Source: an uncultured Collinsella sp. (GTDB lineage Bacteria > Actinomycetota > Coriobacteriia > Coriobacteriales > Coriobacteriaceae). Taken from it: a stretch of 64,000 nt of DNA. The notes below the pieces were generated by a model. It was not told where the DNA came from. It worked only from the letters and a program-made list of their open reading frames with translations, and made no database searches. Positions 14,960 through 23,501 of this stretch are shown one piece after another; the stretch's first letter is position 1, and each line of letters starts with the position of its first letter. A program made the translations under genes and the position numbers. The stretch lies in the NCBI GenBank assembly GCA_958415625.1, contig CATYZI010000004.1, positions 1-64,000 of the forward strand, written 5' to 3'.

Positions 14960-15757
14960 ATGGGTCTTGAGGGAATCAAGCTGATTGCATGCGATTTGGA
15001 CGGCACGTTGCTGCATCCGGGGGAGCGCGAGCCGCGTTCCGAGGCCTTTGAGCTTATCGATGAGCTACATCGTCGCGGTATCGTGTTTATGCCGGCGAGT
15101 GGCCGTCAATATGCGAGCTTGCGCTACCTGTTTGCCCCGGTGGCCGATGAGCTCGCCTATGTATGCGAAAACGGAGCCCTGGTGATGAGCGAGGGGCGTG
15201 CCGTTGTCAAGCGTTCCATGGAGCGTAGCCTTGCTATGGATATCGCGAACGCCGTGGTTGCGTATCCCCATGCCGACGTGACCCTTTCGTGTGAGGGGCA
15301 CCTCTACAGCATGAGCGGCAACGATGCGTTTGTTGACCACCTGCGTTATGAGGTCCATTGTGATGTGGCGGTAGTCGACCGTCCCGAAGACATTGACGAG
15401 GATGTCATTAAGATTGCCTTCCAGACGCCCGAGGCAGAGCAGCCGGCGGCGCTGGAGTATTTTGTGCGTCGCTTTAGCGACCGGGTCGATGTGATGACGT
15501 CGGGAACCGAATGGACCGACTTTATCGGCTTTGATTCGGGCAAGGGGTCCGCGCTTGCCGATTACGGTCGTGCCCTGGGGATCTCGCCCGATGCGATGAT
15601 GGCGTTTGGCGACAATGAGAACGATCGCGACATGCTCAACGTCGTGGGCCATCCCTATCTGATGGAGAGCTGCAACCCCACCATGCGCGGTATCAACGAC
15701 CGTGTCCGCTACGTGTGCACGGTCGAAGAAGAGCTGCGTCGTCTACTTGCTGAGTAG
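14960..15757 (+). CDS. HAD-superfamily Cof-type phosphatase
   Basis: A 265-residue HAD hydrolase of the Cof/YidA kind, dephosphorylating small phosphorylated metabolites. Motif I is ACDLDGTLL (Asp about 11 and 13), motif II MPASGR, motif III the Lys in DSGKGSAL, motif IV FGDNENDRDM. A C2-type cap lies between motifs II and III. ATG 14960 follows GGGGGAAG. A long 83-bp leader separates it from ureE. The substrate cannot be predicted. Confidence 0.88.
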   Translation: MGLEGIKLIACDLDGTLLHPGEREPRSEAFELIDELHRRGIVFMPASGRQYASLRYLFAPVADELAYVCENGALVMSEGRAVVKRSMERSLAMDIANAVVAYPHADVTLSCEGHLYSMSGNDAFVDHLRYEVHCDVAVVDRPEDIDEDVIKIAFQTPEAEQPAALEYFVRRFSDRVDVMTSGTEWTDFIGFDSGKGSALADYGRALGISPDAMMAFGDNENDRDMLNVVGHPYLMESCNPTMRGINDRVRYVCTVEEELRRLLAE

Positions 15758-15772
15758 GCATGCCCCAAACAT

Positions 15773-16153
15773 CTACCGGCAGTCGGGGCAGAGACCCTCG
15801 AAGATGGTGTAGTGCGACGTGACGTGCCAGCCGATTTGCTCGGACGCCTTGGCGTCGAGCTGGGCATCGAAGGGGAGCGGTACATCGATGACGCGGCTGC
15901 ACGAGGTGCAGATGATATGCGCATGCGGCTCGATCGTGCGATCGAAGCGGCTGCCGCCCGGCGTCTTGATGGAGAGGATCTCGCCGGCGTCGGCCAAGAG
16001 ATTGAGATTGCGGTAGACCGTACCTCGGCTGATTTTGTCATCCTGCGCGCGCACGACGTTGTAGATTTCGTCGGCGGTGGGATGGTTATAGCTTTGGCGC
16101 ACGGCGTCAAGAACCAGCTTTCGCTGCTTGGTATTCCTTCTTTGTACCGCCAT
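15773..16153 (-). CDS. Fur-family regulator, PerR-like
   Basis: A 126-residue metal-dependent repressor. The winged helix (about 1-75) includes HPTADEIYNVV and the recognition segment ISRGTVYRNLNLL. The C-terminal dimer domain has the structural zinc cysteines CTSC (about 87-90) and CPDC (about 122-125) and histidines HAHIIC. PerR is the nearest subfamily by the short C-terminus and metal ligands, with Zur or Fur possible. In its own upstream region (around 16205-16225) is TTATTAGTATTGTG on the minus strand, a partial match to a PerR box, which would mean autoregulation; this is weak. Confidence 0.88.
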   Translation of the reverse strand: MAVQRRNTKQRKLVLDAVRQSYNHPTADEIYNVVRAQDDKISRGTVYRNLNLLADAGEILSIKTPGGSRFDRTIEPHAHIICTSCSRVIDVPLPFDAQLDAKASEQIGWHVTSHYTIFEGLCPDCR

Positions 16154-16214
16154 GCGCCTCGCCTCTTTTCTATCAACGGTCGTAGGTAAATGATACCGTA
16201 TTTAGCACACAATA

Positions 16215-16616
16215 CTAATAACGAGGAATGAAACTGTCTTCATTGGCAAGTGGGGCTTGGGCCTGGGCTTCTACGAGGCGAAAACGCGTTCCCATGCGCT
16301 CGTAGGAGGCATGAAGCGCCTCGAGATGAGATAGGATGTTTGCCGGAGCTCCCTGTATCTCCATCTCGACCGAGCCGTCTTCCATATTGCGCACCCAACC
16401 GGTGAGTGCACGTGCCTGCGCGAGGTTGGTGTTGGTAAAGCGAAAGCCGACGCCCTGGACTTGCCCCGTCCAGCGCAAGAAATAGCGCAGGGGAGTGTCT
16501 TGAGTGGCCTCGTCACTTGCCAGCACGGTAAGCCTGCGGCGCAGCTCGAGTTCGACGTCAGTGGGTTTTTGGGGCTCGCGATTGACGCCAGAGAAGAGCT
16601 TGTCGAAGAAACCCAT
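16215..16616 (-). CDS. Acylphosphatase
   Basis: A 133-residue protein whose residues about 40-133 are an acylphosphatase fold: the phosphate-binding loop GQVQGVGFRF with the catalytic Arg, then GWVRNMEDGSVEMEIQG with the catalytic Asn. It hydrolyses carboxyl-phosphate bonds such as acetyl- or carbamoyl-phosphate. Residues 1-39 are an unusual N-terminal extension (MGFFDKLFSG). The start ATG 16616 lies 2 bp after the stop of the oxidoreductase gene, suggesting translational coupling. Confidence 0.85.
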   Translation of the reverse strand: MGFFDKLFSGVNREPQKPTDVELELRRRLTVLASDEATQDTPLRYFLRWTGQVQGVGFRFTNTNLAQARALTGWVRNMEDGSVEMEIQGAPANILSHLEALHASYERMGTRFRLVEAQAQAPLANEDSFIPRY

Positions 16617-16618
16617 CG

Positions 16619-17725
16619 CTAGGCCTGCTTGACCGAATCGGCGGGGAAGGCGATGCCGGCCTGTTGGCGCACGGCATCCATAATACGCAGTGAGACAAGC
16701 GTGACGTCGCGGTAATGGCCAAGCTCGTGGCGCCCAGCCGGGGTTTCCCAAATCTCTTCCTTAACGTTATCGATGCCGCTGATGGCGGTGATAAAGTCGG
16801 CGAGCTCATACTCCATGGTGTTGCTCGACTTTGGCAGGTCGAGCACGCGGCCGTTGTCGCCCTGCTCGCGCGGGGCCTCGGTGGCCGACCCGCGCACGAC
16901 TTCGCCGCGGTAGTCGATGTGCACGTTCCGAGGCGTGGACAGATGGTCGATCTGGATGGTGCCACGCTCGCCTTCGATCTGCGAGGGCAGCAGGTCGTTC
17001 GTGATCTTGGAGTGCGCAAGTTCGACGGAGATGCGGCCGCCGCCGTAGCTTGCGAGGATGGAACCGCAGCCATCGATGGGGCCGTGCGTGAGCTGTCGCG
17101 TGGTGGGATCGAGCAGAGTGGTCATGCTCGTAAGGCCGGAGGGCATGCCAAAGATCTCGACCATGGGCTCGACGGTATAGACGCCAATGTCCATGAGGGA
17201 ACCCGATGCCATATTGCAGTCGAAGATATTGGTGGCGCGTCCCGCGAGAATCTCGTTGTAGCGCGAGGAATACTTGCCAAAGCGCAATGAGGCGCGGCGG
17301 ATGGGGGCGATCTCGCCCAGGGCGTCCTCGATGGCGTGGAAGGCGGGATCGTGGAGGGGACGCATGGCCTCGAGGGCCACGACACCTGCTGCCTCGGCAG
17401 CGCGGAAGACTTCCAGCGCCTGCGCTTCGGTGGCGCAGAAGGGTTTCTCGACGATGACGTGCTTGCCACCGGCGATGCAGGCAAGGGCCTGCTCGTAGTG
17501 GAGCGCATTGGGGCTGCCGATGTAGACGGCGTCGACGTCGTCGGCGGACGCAAGCTCGTCAAGTGCGGTGAAGTTACGCTCGCCGCCGTGTTCGGCGGTA
17601 AAGGCGGCGCCGCGCTCGGCATCGCGCGAGAGCGTGCCCACAAACGCGGCTTGGTCGTTGGCGTTGACGACCTGGATAAAGTCGTCGGTAATCATGGATG
17701 TGCCGATGGTCGCTATACGCAGCAT
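16619..17725 (-). CDS. Gfo/Idh/MocA-family oxidoreductase
   Basis: A 368-residue NAD(P)-dependent dehydrogenase. The N-terminal Rossmann domain reads RIATIGTSMITDDF and has the family signature EKPF (GKHVIVEKPFC). The C-terminal alpha/beta domain holds the substrate site. Such enzymes act on sugars, inositol or their derivatives. GTS in place of the usual GxGxxG first turn is a common variant in this family. Substrate unknown. Confidence 0.88.
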   Translation of the reverse strand: MLRIATIGTSMITDDFIQVVNANDQAAFVGTLSRDAERGAAFTAEHGGERNFTALDELASADDVDAVYIGSPNALHYEQALACIAGGKHVIVEKPFCATEAQALEVFRAAEAAGVVALEAMRPLHDPAFHAIEDALGEIAPIRRASLRFGKYSSRYNEILAGRATNIFDCNMASGSLMDIGVYTVEPMVEIFGMPSGLTSMTTLLDPTTRQLTHGPIDGCGSILASYGGGRISVELAHSKITNDLLPSQIEGERGTIQIDHLSTPRNVHIDYRGEVVRGSATEAPREQGDNGRVLDLPKSSNTMEYELADFITAISGIDNVKEEIWETPAGRHELGHYRDVTLVSLRIMDAVRQQAGIAFPADSVKQA

Positions 17726-17800
17726 GTATCCCCCTCGTGCCGTTCGGTTTACAGGATGAGTGTAGCGCGAGGGGGCAGGAAATAGCGTGCGAAAACGCCG

Positions 17801-18286
17801 TTACAGGTCGCTCTCGTTAAAGCCGGTATCGATATCGAGGTTGCTGCCGTCGGCCGCCGTGGTGGCGAGCTCATCGCAGCGCTCGTTGAGCTCGTGGCCG
17901 GCGTGACCCTTAACCCAGATGAACTCAACCTTGTGCTTGCTTTTGGCGGTGAGTAGGCGCTCCCACAGGTCGCGGTTCTTGACGGGCTGCTTGTTGGCGG
18001 TTTTCCATCCGCGCTTTTTCCAGCCGTCGATCCAGTGCTTGTTAAAGGCGTTGACGACATACTGCGAATCGGAATGGACCTCGACCTCGCAGGGGCGGTT
18101 AAGTGCCTCGAGCGCCACGATGACCGCCATGAGCTCCATGCGGTTGTTGGTGGTCTTGGCGTAGCCGCGCGAAAGCTCGGAGGTGAAGGTCTTGCCGGCG
18201 GGGTTGGTGTATTTGAGCACGGCGCCGTAGCCGCCGCGTCCCGGATTTGATCGGGCCGAGCCGTCGGTATAGATGATGACCTTCAC
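17801..18286 (-). CDS. rnhA: Ribonuclease HI
   Basis: A 161-residue endonuclease degrading the RNA of RNA-DNA hybrids. All four catalytic acids are visible: Asp in YTDGSARSNPG (about 7), Glu in NNRMELMAV (about 48), Asp in HSDSQYV (about 70), Asp in NERCDELA (about 137). WVKGHAGH precedes the last one. The start is GTG 18286, with AAAGGA 8 bp upstream; the longer frame lacks a ribosome site and runs past the family's N-terminus. Confidence 0.94.
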   Translation of the reverse strand: MKVIIYTDGSARSNPGRGGYGAVLKYTNPAGKTFTSELSRGYAKTTNNRMELMAVIVALEALNRPCEVEVHSDSQYVVNAFNKHWIDGWKKRGWKTANKQPVKNRDLWERLLTAKSKHKVEFIWVKGHAGHELNERCDELATTAADGSNLDIDTGFNESDL

Positions 18287-18385
18287 GGGCTTCCTTTCGT
18301 TGGGTACGTTTCGTGTGAGTGACCATTGTAGCGCCATGCCCGCCGGGGGCTAGCAATCTACGATTTCTACCCCGTCTTCCGACAG

Positions 18386-19288
18386 TTAGTTGGCATGGAT
18401 GATGCGGTTGAGCTCGTCGAGGTATTGCTGCAAGAGGGGAGAGGGCTTGCGCTCGTCGTGCATGATATAGCCTACGTGCATCGTTGGGGCGTCTGCTAAC
18501 GGGATCGATGCCATACCCCATTGCATTTCATTGGAGAGGACACCGGTCGACAGGGTGTAACCGTTCGACGTGATAAGTAAGTTAGTAAGTGTTCCGCGGT
18601 CCGAGATTCGTATGTTGCGGTCGCAAGGGATATAGCTAAAAGGTTCCTCGGCGTAATAGAAGGAGTTTGAGGTTCCCTGCTCAAAGCTGTAGCGCGTATA
18701 GGGCGTGAGGTCGGCAAGGGACAGCTGAGGGCGGCGGGCGAGCGGGTGGCGCTCGCTAACGAAGACGTGGACCGTCGCGTCGAATAGGGGATGGAAGCTT
18801 GCACGGGCATCGGCGAAGGCCTTCTGCAGAACGCGGGCGTTAAAGTCATCCAGATACAGAATGCCGATATCGCTGCGAAACGCACGGACGTCATCGATGA
18901 TCTGCGATGTGGTGGTCTCGCGCATGATGAACTCGAACTTGCTGTCGCGGCAGCGCTCGACCACGTTGACAAAGGCCTCGACCGAAAAGGCGTAGTGCTG
19001 GGCGGAAATGGCGAGGCGGGCTTGCGGGGTGCCGCCGTCCTCGTAGCGCGCCTCGAGCATGTCGGCCTGCTCTACGACCTGGCGCGCATAGCCCAAAAGC
19101 TCGGTGCCGTCGTTGGTGAGCGTGACGCCGCGGCTGGAGCGCGTAAAGATCTCCAGATGGAGCTCCTGTTCCAGGCTTTTGACGGCATTGGAGATATTGG
19201 ACTGAGCGGTATAGAGGCGCTGAGCTGCGGCGTTGATTGAGCCGGACTCTGCCACGGCGATAAGAAAACGAAGCTGCTGGAGGGTCAT
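18386..19288 (-). CDS. LysR-family transcriptional regulator
   Basis: A 300-residue regulator: N-terminal winged helix (MTLQQLRFLIAVAESGS, then AAQRLYTAQSNISNAVKSLE), linker helix and a two-lobed effector domain from about 90. It is divergent from the leader peptide and metY, with 159 bp between its start and the leader. By analogy with CysB/CysK-operon regulators it may sense a sulfur metabolite, but only its position supports that. Confidence 0.9.
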   Translation of the reverse strand: MTLQQLRFLIAVAESGSINAAAQRLYTAQSNISNAVKSLEQELHLEIFTRSSRGVTLTNDGTELLGYARQVVEQADMLEARYEDGGTPQARLAISAQHYAFSVEAFVNVVERCRDSKFEFIMRETTTSQIIDDVRAFRSDIGILYLDDFNARVLQKAFADARASFHPLFDATVHVFVSERHPLARRPQLSLADLTPYTRYSFEQGTSNSFYYAEEPFSYIPCDRNIRISDRGTLTNLLITSNGYTLSTGVLSNEMQWGMASIPLADAPTMHVGYIMHDERKPSPLLQQYLDELNRIIHAN

Positions 19289-19447
19289 CGGTGCCCGTCC
19301 TTTCGATAGCTATCTAAAAAACCGATAACAGGTTAGCGCTTTTAAGTGATTGACCGAGCGAAACAATGCTCGTACTATTCAAAACACACAAAGGCGGTAG
19401 GTAATTAAGCCGACCACGGAACCGGGATGTCAAAAGGAGGACCGCAT

Positions 19448-19501
19448 ATGAACTGCTTGCCAAGACGAATGCCGGGCTCCTGTTTGCGCCCGTTGGCGTG
19501 A
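19448..19501 (+). CDS. Putative Cys-containing leader peptide upstream of metY
   Basis: A 17-codon frame, MNCLPRRMPGSCLRPLA, ending TGA at 19499-19501. It has one of the strongest ribosome sites of the window, AAAAGGAGG (19433-19441), 6 bp before ATG. Two Cys and two Met codons stand in a sulfur-gene leader, which fits a sensing leader peptide. The stop is 62 bp before metY. There is no experimental or comparative support available here. Confidence 0.5.
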   Translation: MNCLPRRMPGSCLRPLA

Positions 19502-19563
19502 TCAGGAGACAGCGACTTACTTTTCTCTTATTTATTTACTTTCGTTCGATCAAGGAGATCATC

Positions 19564-20874
19564 ATGAGCCAGTTCATCAACAACCCCGAGCACACCTTTG
19601 GTTTCGATACCCTGCAGCTTCATGTTGGCCAGGAGAGCGCCGACCCCGCATCCGACTCCCGCGCCGTGCCTATCTACCAGACCACGAGCTATGTGTTCCG
19701 CAACTCCCAGCACGCCGCCGACCGCTTTGGTCTTGCCGACGCCGGTAACATCTACGGCCGTCTGACCAACTCCACCCAGGGCGTCTTTGAGGACCGTATC
19801 GCCGCGCTCGAGGGTGGCGTGGCCGGTCTTGCCGTCGCCTCCGGTGCCGCTGCCATCACCTATACCCTGCAGGCTCTTGCCCAGGCCGGTGACCACGTGG
19901 TGGCTCAGAAGACCATCTACGGTGGCTCCTACAACCTGCTGGAGCATACGCTCTCCCAGTTTGGCGTCGAGACCACGTTTGTCGATGCTCATAACCTGGA
20001 AGAGGTTGAGGGTGCCATCAAGGACAACACTACGGTCATCTACCTCGAGACGCTCGGCAACCCCAATTCCGACATTCCCAACATCGACGCTATCTCCGAG
20101 GTCGCCAAGAAGCACGGTCTTCCGGTCGTCGTCGATAACACCTTCGGCACCCCGTATCTGTTCCGTCCGCTGGAGCACGGCGCCAACATCGTCGTTCACT
20201 CCGCAACTAAGTTCATCGGCGGCCACGGTACCTCGCTGGGCGGTGTGATCGTCGACGGCGGTAACTTCGATTGGAAGGCGAGTGGCAAGTACGCCCAGAT
20301 CGCTGAGCCCAACCCCTCCTACCATGGCGTCTCGTTTGCCGAGGCTGCCGGTCCCGCTGCCTTCGCGACCTATGTCCGCGCCATCTTGCTGCGCGACGAG
20401 GGCGCCTGCATCAGCCCGTTCAACGCCTGGGTCCTGCTCCAGGGCACCGAGACCCTGTCGCTGCGCGTTGATCGCCATGTCGAGAACACCAAGAAGGTTG
20501 TTGAGTTCTTGATCGGCGACAGCCATGTCGCCAAGGTGAACCACCCGAGCCTGCCTGAGCACCCCGATCACGAGCTCTACAAGGAGTACTTCCCCAACGG
20601 CGGTGCCTCGATCTTTACCTTTGAGATTAAGGGTGGCCAGGAGGCCGCTTGGAAGTTCATCGATCACCTGCAGGTGTTCTCGCTGCTCGCCAACGTGGCC
20701 GACGTCAAGTCGCTCGTCGTGCACCCGGCTACCACCACGCACTCCCAGCTCTCTGCCGAGGAGCTCGCCGAGCAGAACATCACGCCCTCCACGATCCGTC
20801 TTTCCATCGGTACCGAGAACGCCGAGGACATCATTTGGGATCTGAAGCAGGCCTTCGCCGCGCTGGACGAGTAA
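19564..20874 (+). CDS. metY: O-acetylhomoserine sulfhydrylase (aminocarboxypropyltransferase)
   Basis: A 436-residue PLP enzyme of the Cys/Met-metabolism family, joining O-acetylhomoserine and sulfide to give homocysteine. Typical segments: TLQLHVGQ, IYQTTSYVF, GRLTNSTQ, SGAAAITYTLQALAQAGDH, and the PLP lysine in HSATKFIGGHGTSLGG. The insert YHGVSFAEAAGP is characteristic of the MetY/Cgs-like long form. AAGGAG is 7 bp before ATG 19564. A strong terminator follows. The divergent LysR gene and the leader peptide point to control by sulfur status. Confidence 0.94.
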   Translation: MSQFINNPEHTFGFDTLQLHVGQESADPASDSRAVPIYQTTSYVFRNSQHAADRFGLADAGNIYGRLTNSTQGVFEDRIAALEGGVAGLAVASGAAAITYTLQALAQAGDHVVAQKTIYGGSYNLLEHTLSQFGVETTFVDAHNLEEVEGAIKDNTTVIYLETLGNPNSDIPNIDAISEVAKKHGLPVVVDNTFGTPYLFRPLEHGANIVVHSATKFIGGHGTSLGGVIVDGGNFDWKASGKYAQIAEPNPSYHGVSFAEAAGPAAFATYVRAILLRDEGACISPFNAWVLLQGTETLSLRVDRHVENTKKVVEFLIGDSHVAKVNHPSLPEHPDHELYKEYFPNGGASIFTFEIKGGQEAAWKFIDHLQVFSLLANVADVKSLVVHPATTTHSQLSAEELAEQNITPSTIRLSIGTENAEDIIWDLKQAFAALDE

Positions 20875-20935
20875 GGCGACTTGTGCAAGGACCCCTTGCG
20901 ACTCGATAGGTATAACTGCATAAAATGCCTGCTCA

Positions 20936-20976
20936 AGGCGCCTGCGCAAGCAATGGTTGCGCAGGCGCCTTTTTTG
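20936..20976 (+). terminator. Intrinsic terminator after metY
   Basis: AGGCGCCTGCGCAA (20936-20949) pairs perfectly with TTGCGCAGGCGCCT (20957-20970), followed by six Ts. The rest of the gap to 21186 shows no gene. Confidence 0.92.
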
Positions 20977-21186
20977 CATAGGAAGGGCGCTATTACAGGG
21001 TTTTTGGCATGCTTTATGCATTCGAGTTGTGGAAAACTCCTGTTGAGAGGATGTGAGTTTTACGCAATTGACGTGCGCCTTTTGAGTAAAACCGCAGGTC
21101 GCGATTTGCTCGAGGTACTATGCAGCGCGATCGAATCACACGCAGCTCAAACGCAGCAAAAACGCACTACGGAGGTTTCCAGCTAC

Positions 21187-21963
21187 ATGAGGATCGATTC
21201 ACGAAAACCGAAAGCCGCCGCCCTTTCCGCCGCTCTGACCGTGGCGCTTTTGGCGGGCGCCGGCGCAACTGATGCCCACGCGGCAACACTGTCCGATACG
21301 GTTGGATCTACGCCGTCCGAGACGACGCTGGTACAGCCCGTTGATTATCGCGGCGATGGTTATGGTTCCATGCAGGAGTGGAACGCCTCGATGGAGGCCA
21401 AGCGCGATTCCCTTGAGATGCGCGCTCAGATTATCCTAAACATGTATGGTGACTATGCCACCGATGACGAGCGCGCTGTGCTGCAGGGTTGTATCGATGG
21501 TGCGGGCAGCCTTTTGACGATGGGGGAGGTCGACGCGAAGTCGACCGAGCTCGATGAGCTGCGCACTGCGCTTGAGAATGCCAAGCGCGAAGCGCTCGAG
21601 GCCGCTGCCGCCGAGGCAGAGGCTGCCGAGGCCGCCCAGGCTTCGTACTACAACGTCGGCTACACTCCGTCCTACGCGTCTGCCGCGTCCTACGCGAACG
21701 GATCGGGCCTGACGCGCTCTGCGGGTGTCAATAACTACAACGGGCGCCGCGAGACCTATTACAGCAGCAATGTGCTTTATCACTATCGCACGGGCGAATG
21801 GACTCAGGATTCTGAGGGCTTCTGGCGCGATTCCGACGGCTATTACGTTGTTGCCGCGGGCGATATGGCCCAGGGCTCGACCTTTACGGGCTCCAAGGGT
21901 GATTGCAAGGTCTATGACTCCGGCTGCGCCGCCGGAACCACCGACTACTACACCGGTTGGTAA
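21187..21963 (+). CDS. Secreted coiled-coil protein with a C-terminal 3D/barrel-like domain
   Basis: A 258-residue exported protein. Residues 1-35 are a signal peptide (KPKAAALSAALTVALLAGAG, cleavage near DAHAA). Residues about 60-155 are helical and charged, ending in an Ala/Glu-rich coiled coil. A Tyr/Ser-rich linker follows. The last 75 residues carry TGEWTQDSEGFWRDSDGYYVV, then GSTFTGSKGDCKVYDSGCA and TDYYTGW. The spacing of VYDSGC and TDYY resembles the 3D (double-psi barrel) domain of cell-wall lytic proteins, so a wall role is possible. GGAGG stands 11 bp before ATG 21187. Confidence 0.72.
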   Translation: MRIDSRKPKAAALSAALTVALLAGAGATDAHAATLSDTVGSTPSETTLVQPVDYRGDGYGSMQEWNASMEAKRDSLEMRAQIILNMYGDYATDDERAVLQGCIDGAGSLLTMGEVDAKSTELDELRTALENAKREALEAAAAEAEAAEAAQASYYNVGYTPSYASAASYANGSGLTRSAGVNNYNGRRETYYSSNVLYHYRTGEWTQDSEGFWRDSDGYYVVAAGDMAQGSTFTGSKGDCKVYDSGCAAGTTDYYTGW

Positions 21964-21993
21964 TCTGCCATCAGAGCAAAATAGGCACATGAT

Positions 21994-22044
21994 GGGCGGG
22001 CGTCTTTACTGAGCTTTTAGGCAACGTAAAGCCGCCCTTTCTTT
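21994..22044 (+). terminator. Terminator after the secreted protein gene
   Basis: GGGCGGGCGTCTTTAC and GTAAAGCCGCCC form an interrupted stem, followed by TTTCTTT. Confidence 0.65.
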
Positions 22045-22154
22045 ATGTGCGTTTGAGTTAACAGAGCCCTTACCGTGGCGGTACGCTGGGCGTATGCATG
22101 CGGGGCACACTGGTTCATGAGAAATAGGGTCTTTCTCTTGGAGGAAGTGATCTT

Positions 22155-22361
22155 GTGAATGCTCGAGATATTGCCGTTGCCGCCGTCGCATTGGTACTTG
22201 GCTGTCTTGGCCCTACAGCTGCGTTTGTCGCAGGCATGCAGGGCTCGTGCGGGGCTGCTCCTATTGTGGTCGGCGCGCTCATCGCAGCAGCGCTGCTGGG
22301 AAGTGCGGGCGTGACCCTTTGTCGCGATGACGAGGACGAGACGCCGCAGGTGCAGCGCTAG
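22155..22361 (+). CDS. Small membrane protein, 68 aa
   Basis: GTG start with GGAGGA about 9 bp upstream. Two hydrophobic segments (about 6-27 and 34-54) with an acidic C-terminus (CRDDEDETPQ). No family is recognised. A strong terminator follows, which supports it as a separate transcription unit. Confidence 0.55.
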   Translation: MNARDIAVAAVALVLGCLGPTAAFVAGMQGSCGAAPIVVGALIAAALLGSAGVTLCRDDEDETPQVQR

Positions 22362-22400
22362 CCGTTGTGAAGCTGGTTTTGCCCATAGATGAAGAAGGAA

Positions 22401-22436
22401 GCCGCCGCAAGGGGAGTGCCCTTTGCGGCGGTTTTT
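22401..22436 (+). terminator. Intrinsic terminator
   Basis: GCCGCCGCAAGGG-GAGT-GCCCTTTGCGGCGG followed by TTTTT. Confidence 0.88.
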
Positions 22437-22469
22437 GCTATTGAGACTGTTGGATGCGGTACGGCGGCG

Positions 22470-23384
22470 TTACCAGCTGGCCTCGATTTCGCGGATGCGC
22501 GAATAGAGCCATTCGTTTTGCGGCACCTGGATACCGTGCTTGGTCGCGAGGCGGCAGATGGTACCCGCAAATTCCTCGACCTCGGTTCTGCGTTGAGCGA
22601 TGCGGTCTTGCGCCATCGAGGGCATGCCGGCGGGATCGAGCCCTTTTATGAGACGCACCATCTGCGTCAGGTCTTCCTCGGTGAGCTCGATGCCCTCGGC
22701 ATTTGCGACTGCAAGCGTCTCGCGCATGGCGGAGACAAAACTGCGGAGCTGCTCGGAGCCCTGCTCCGTAGCGCTTCCGTAGGTGCCGCCGTAGGCCATA
22801 CAGGTCTGGTTGATGCCGTCGTTGAGCATGAGTTTGGCCCACATGCGATGTGCGATGTCGTGCTCGACGGTATGGGCGATGCCGCAGCGCGTGTAGAGCC
22901 CGTCGATAGCGGTGACGGTCGCGGGGTCGGTGCCGGCGGCCGCACCAAAGCGGATCTCGCCCGCATTGGTAAAGGCGAGCGCGCCGTTGAGAAACACAGC
23001 GTCCATGCCTTGGCAGATTCCGAGGACGGTGTGCTCCCAGCCAAAGCGCTCGGCAATCTTTTGCTCGCTGGTGATGCCGTTGCATAGGGATGCGATGAGC
23101 GTGTCGGGCCCTACGATGCGTTCCATAGTCTTGAGCGCCTGGTCGAGTCCGGTTGTCTTGACCGTGAGGATGACCAGGTCGACGGGCGTCGCCTCGCTCG
23201 CGCGGACGGACTTGAGCGCGCAGGGCTTGCCGTTGACGGTGAGCGCATCACCCGCGTGGCGCTCAAAGCGCGCGTCGTCCATAACGTATTCGATGGCGTC
23301 GTTGCCGAGCGCTTGGGCGATCATGCTGCCGTAGAGCAGGCCCACGCCGCCCTTGCCGATGAAGGCGACCTTGTTGATCTGCAT
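22470..23384 (-). CDS. Ketopantoate reductase family (PanE/ApbA-like) dehydrogenase
   Basis: A 304-residue NADPH-dependent 2-oxo-acid reductase-like protein. The Rossmann start is QINKVAFIGKGGVGLLYG, with VDLVILTVKTTGLDQALK and the catalytic Lys region GITSEQ...(the Lys in MWAKLMLNDGINQ, about 180). PanE proper makes pantoate from ketopantoate, but the family also contains reductases of other substrates, and no panB/panC gene is near. ATG 23384 is chosen because GGGGAG is 9 bp upstream; an ATG nine bases earlier would overlap that site. Confidence 0.82.
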   Translation of the reverse strand: MQINKVAFIGKGGVGLLYGSMIAQALGNDAIEYVMDDARFERHAGDALTVNGKPCALKSVRASEATPVDLVILTVKTTGLDQALKTMERIVGPDTLIASLCNGITSEQKIAERFGWEHTVLGICQGMDAVFLNGALAFTNAGEIRFGAAAGTDPATVTAIDGLYTRCGIAHTVEHDIAHRMWAKLMLNDGINQTCMAYGGTYGSATEQGSEQLRSFVSAMRETLAVANAEGIELTEEDLTQMVRLIKGLDPAGMPSMAQDRIAQRRTEVEEFAGTICRLATKHGIQVPQNEWLYSRIREIEASW

Positions 23385-23401
23385 GTGAATCATCTCCCCA
23401 T

Positions 23402-23428
23402 AAAAAGGCGCCCGCGTATGGGGCGCCT
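23402..23428 (-). terminator. Intrinsic terminator of the cyclase gene
   Basis: On the minus strand AGGCGCC...GGGCGCCT is followed by five Ts. It separates the cyclase gene from the PanE-like gene. Confidence 0.8.
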
Positions 23429-23501
23429 GATGGATTGTATGCCGCCGGGCCATGTCGCGTGCACCGGATGGCCGTATTTAGAAGAACAAACGCATGGGAA
23501 C

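Noticed and set aside
19289..19447. SAM riboswitch upstream of metY
   Set aside because: The conserved SAM-I core and kink-turn patterns were not found in the leader; a leader peptide fits better.
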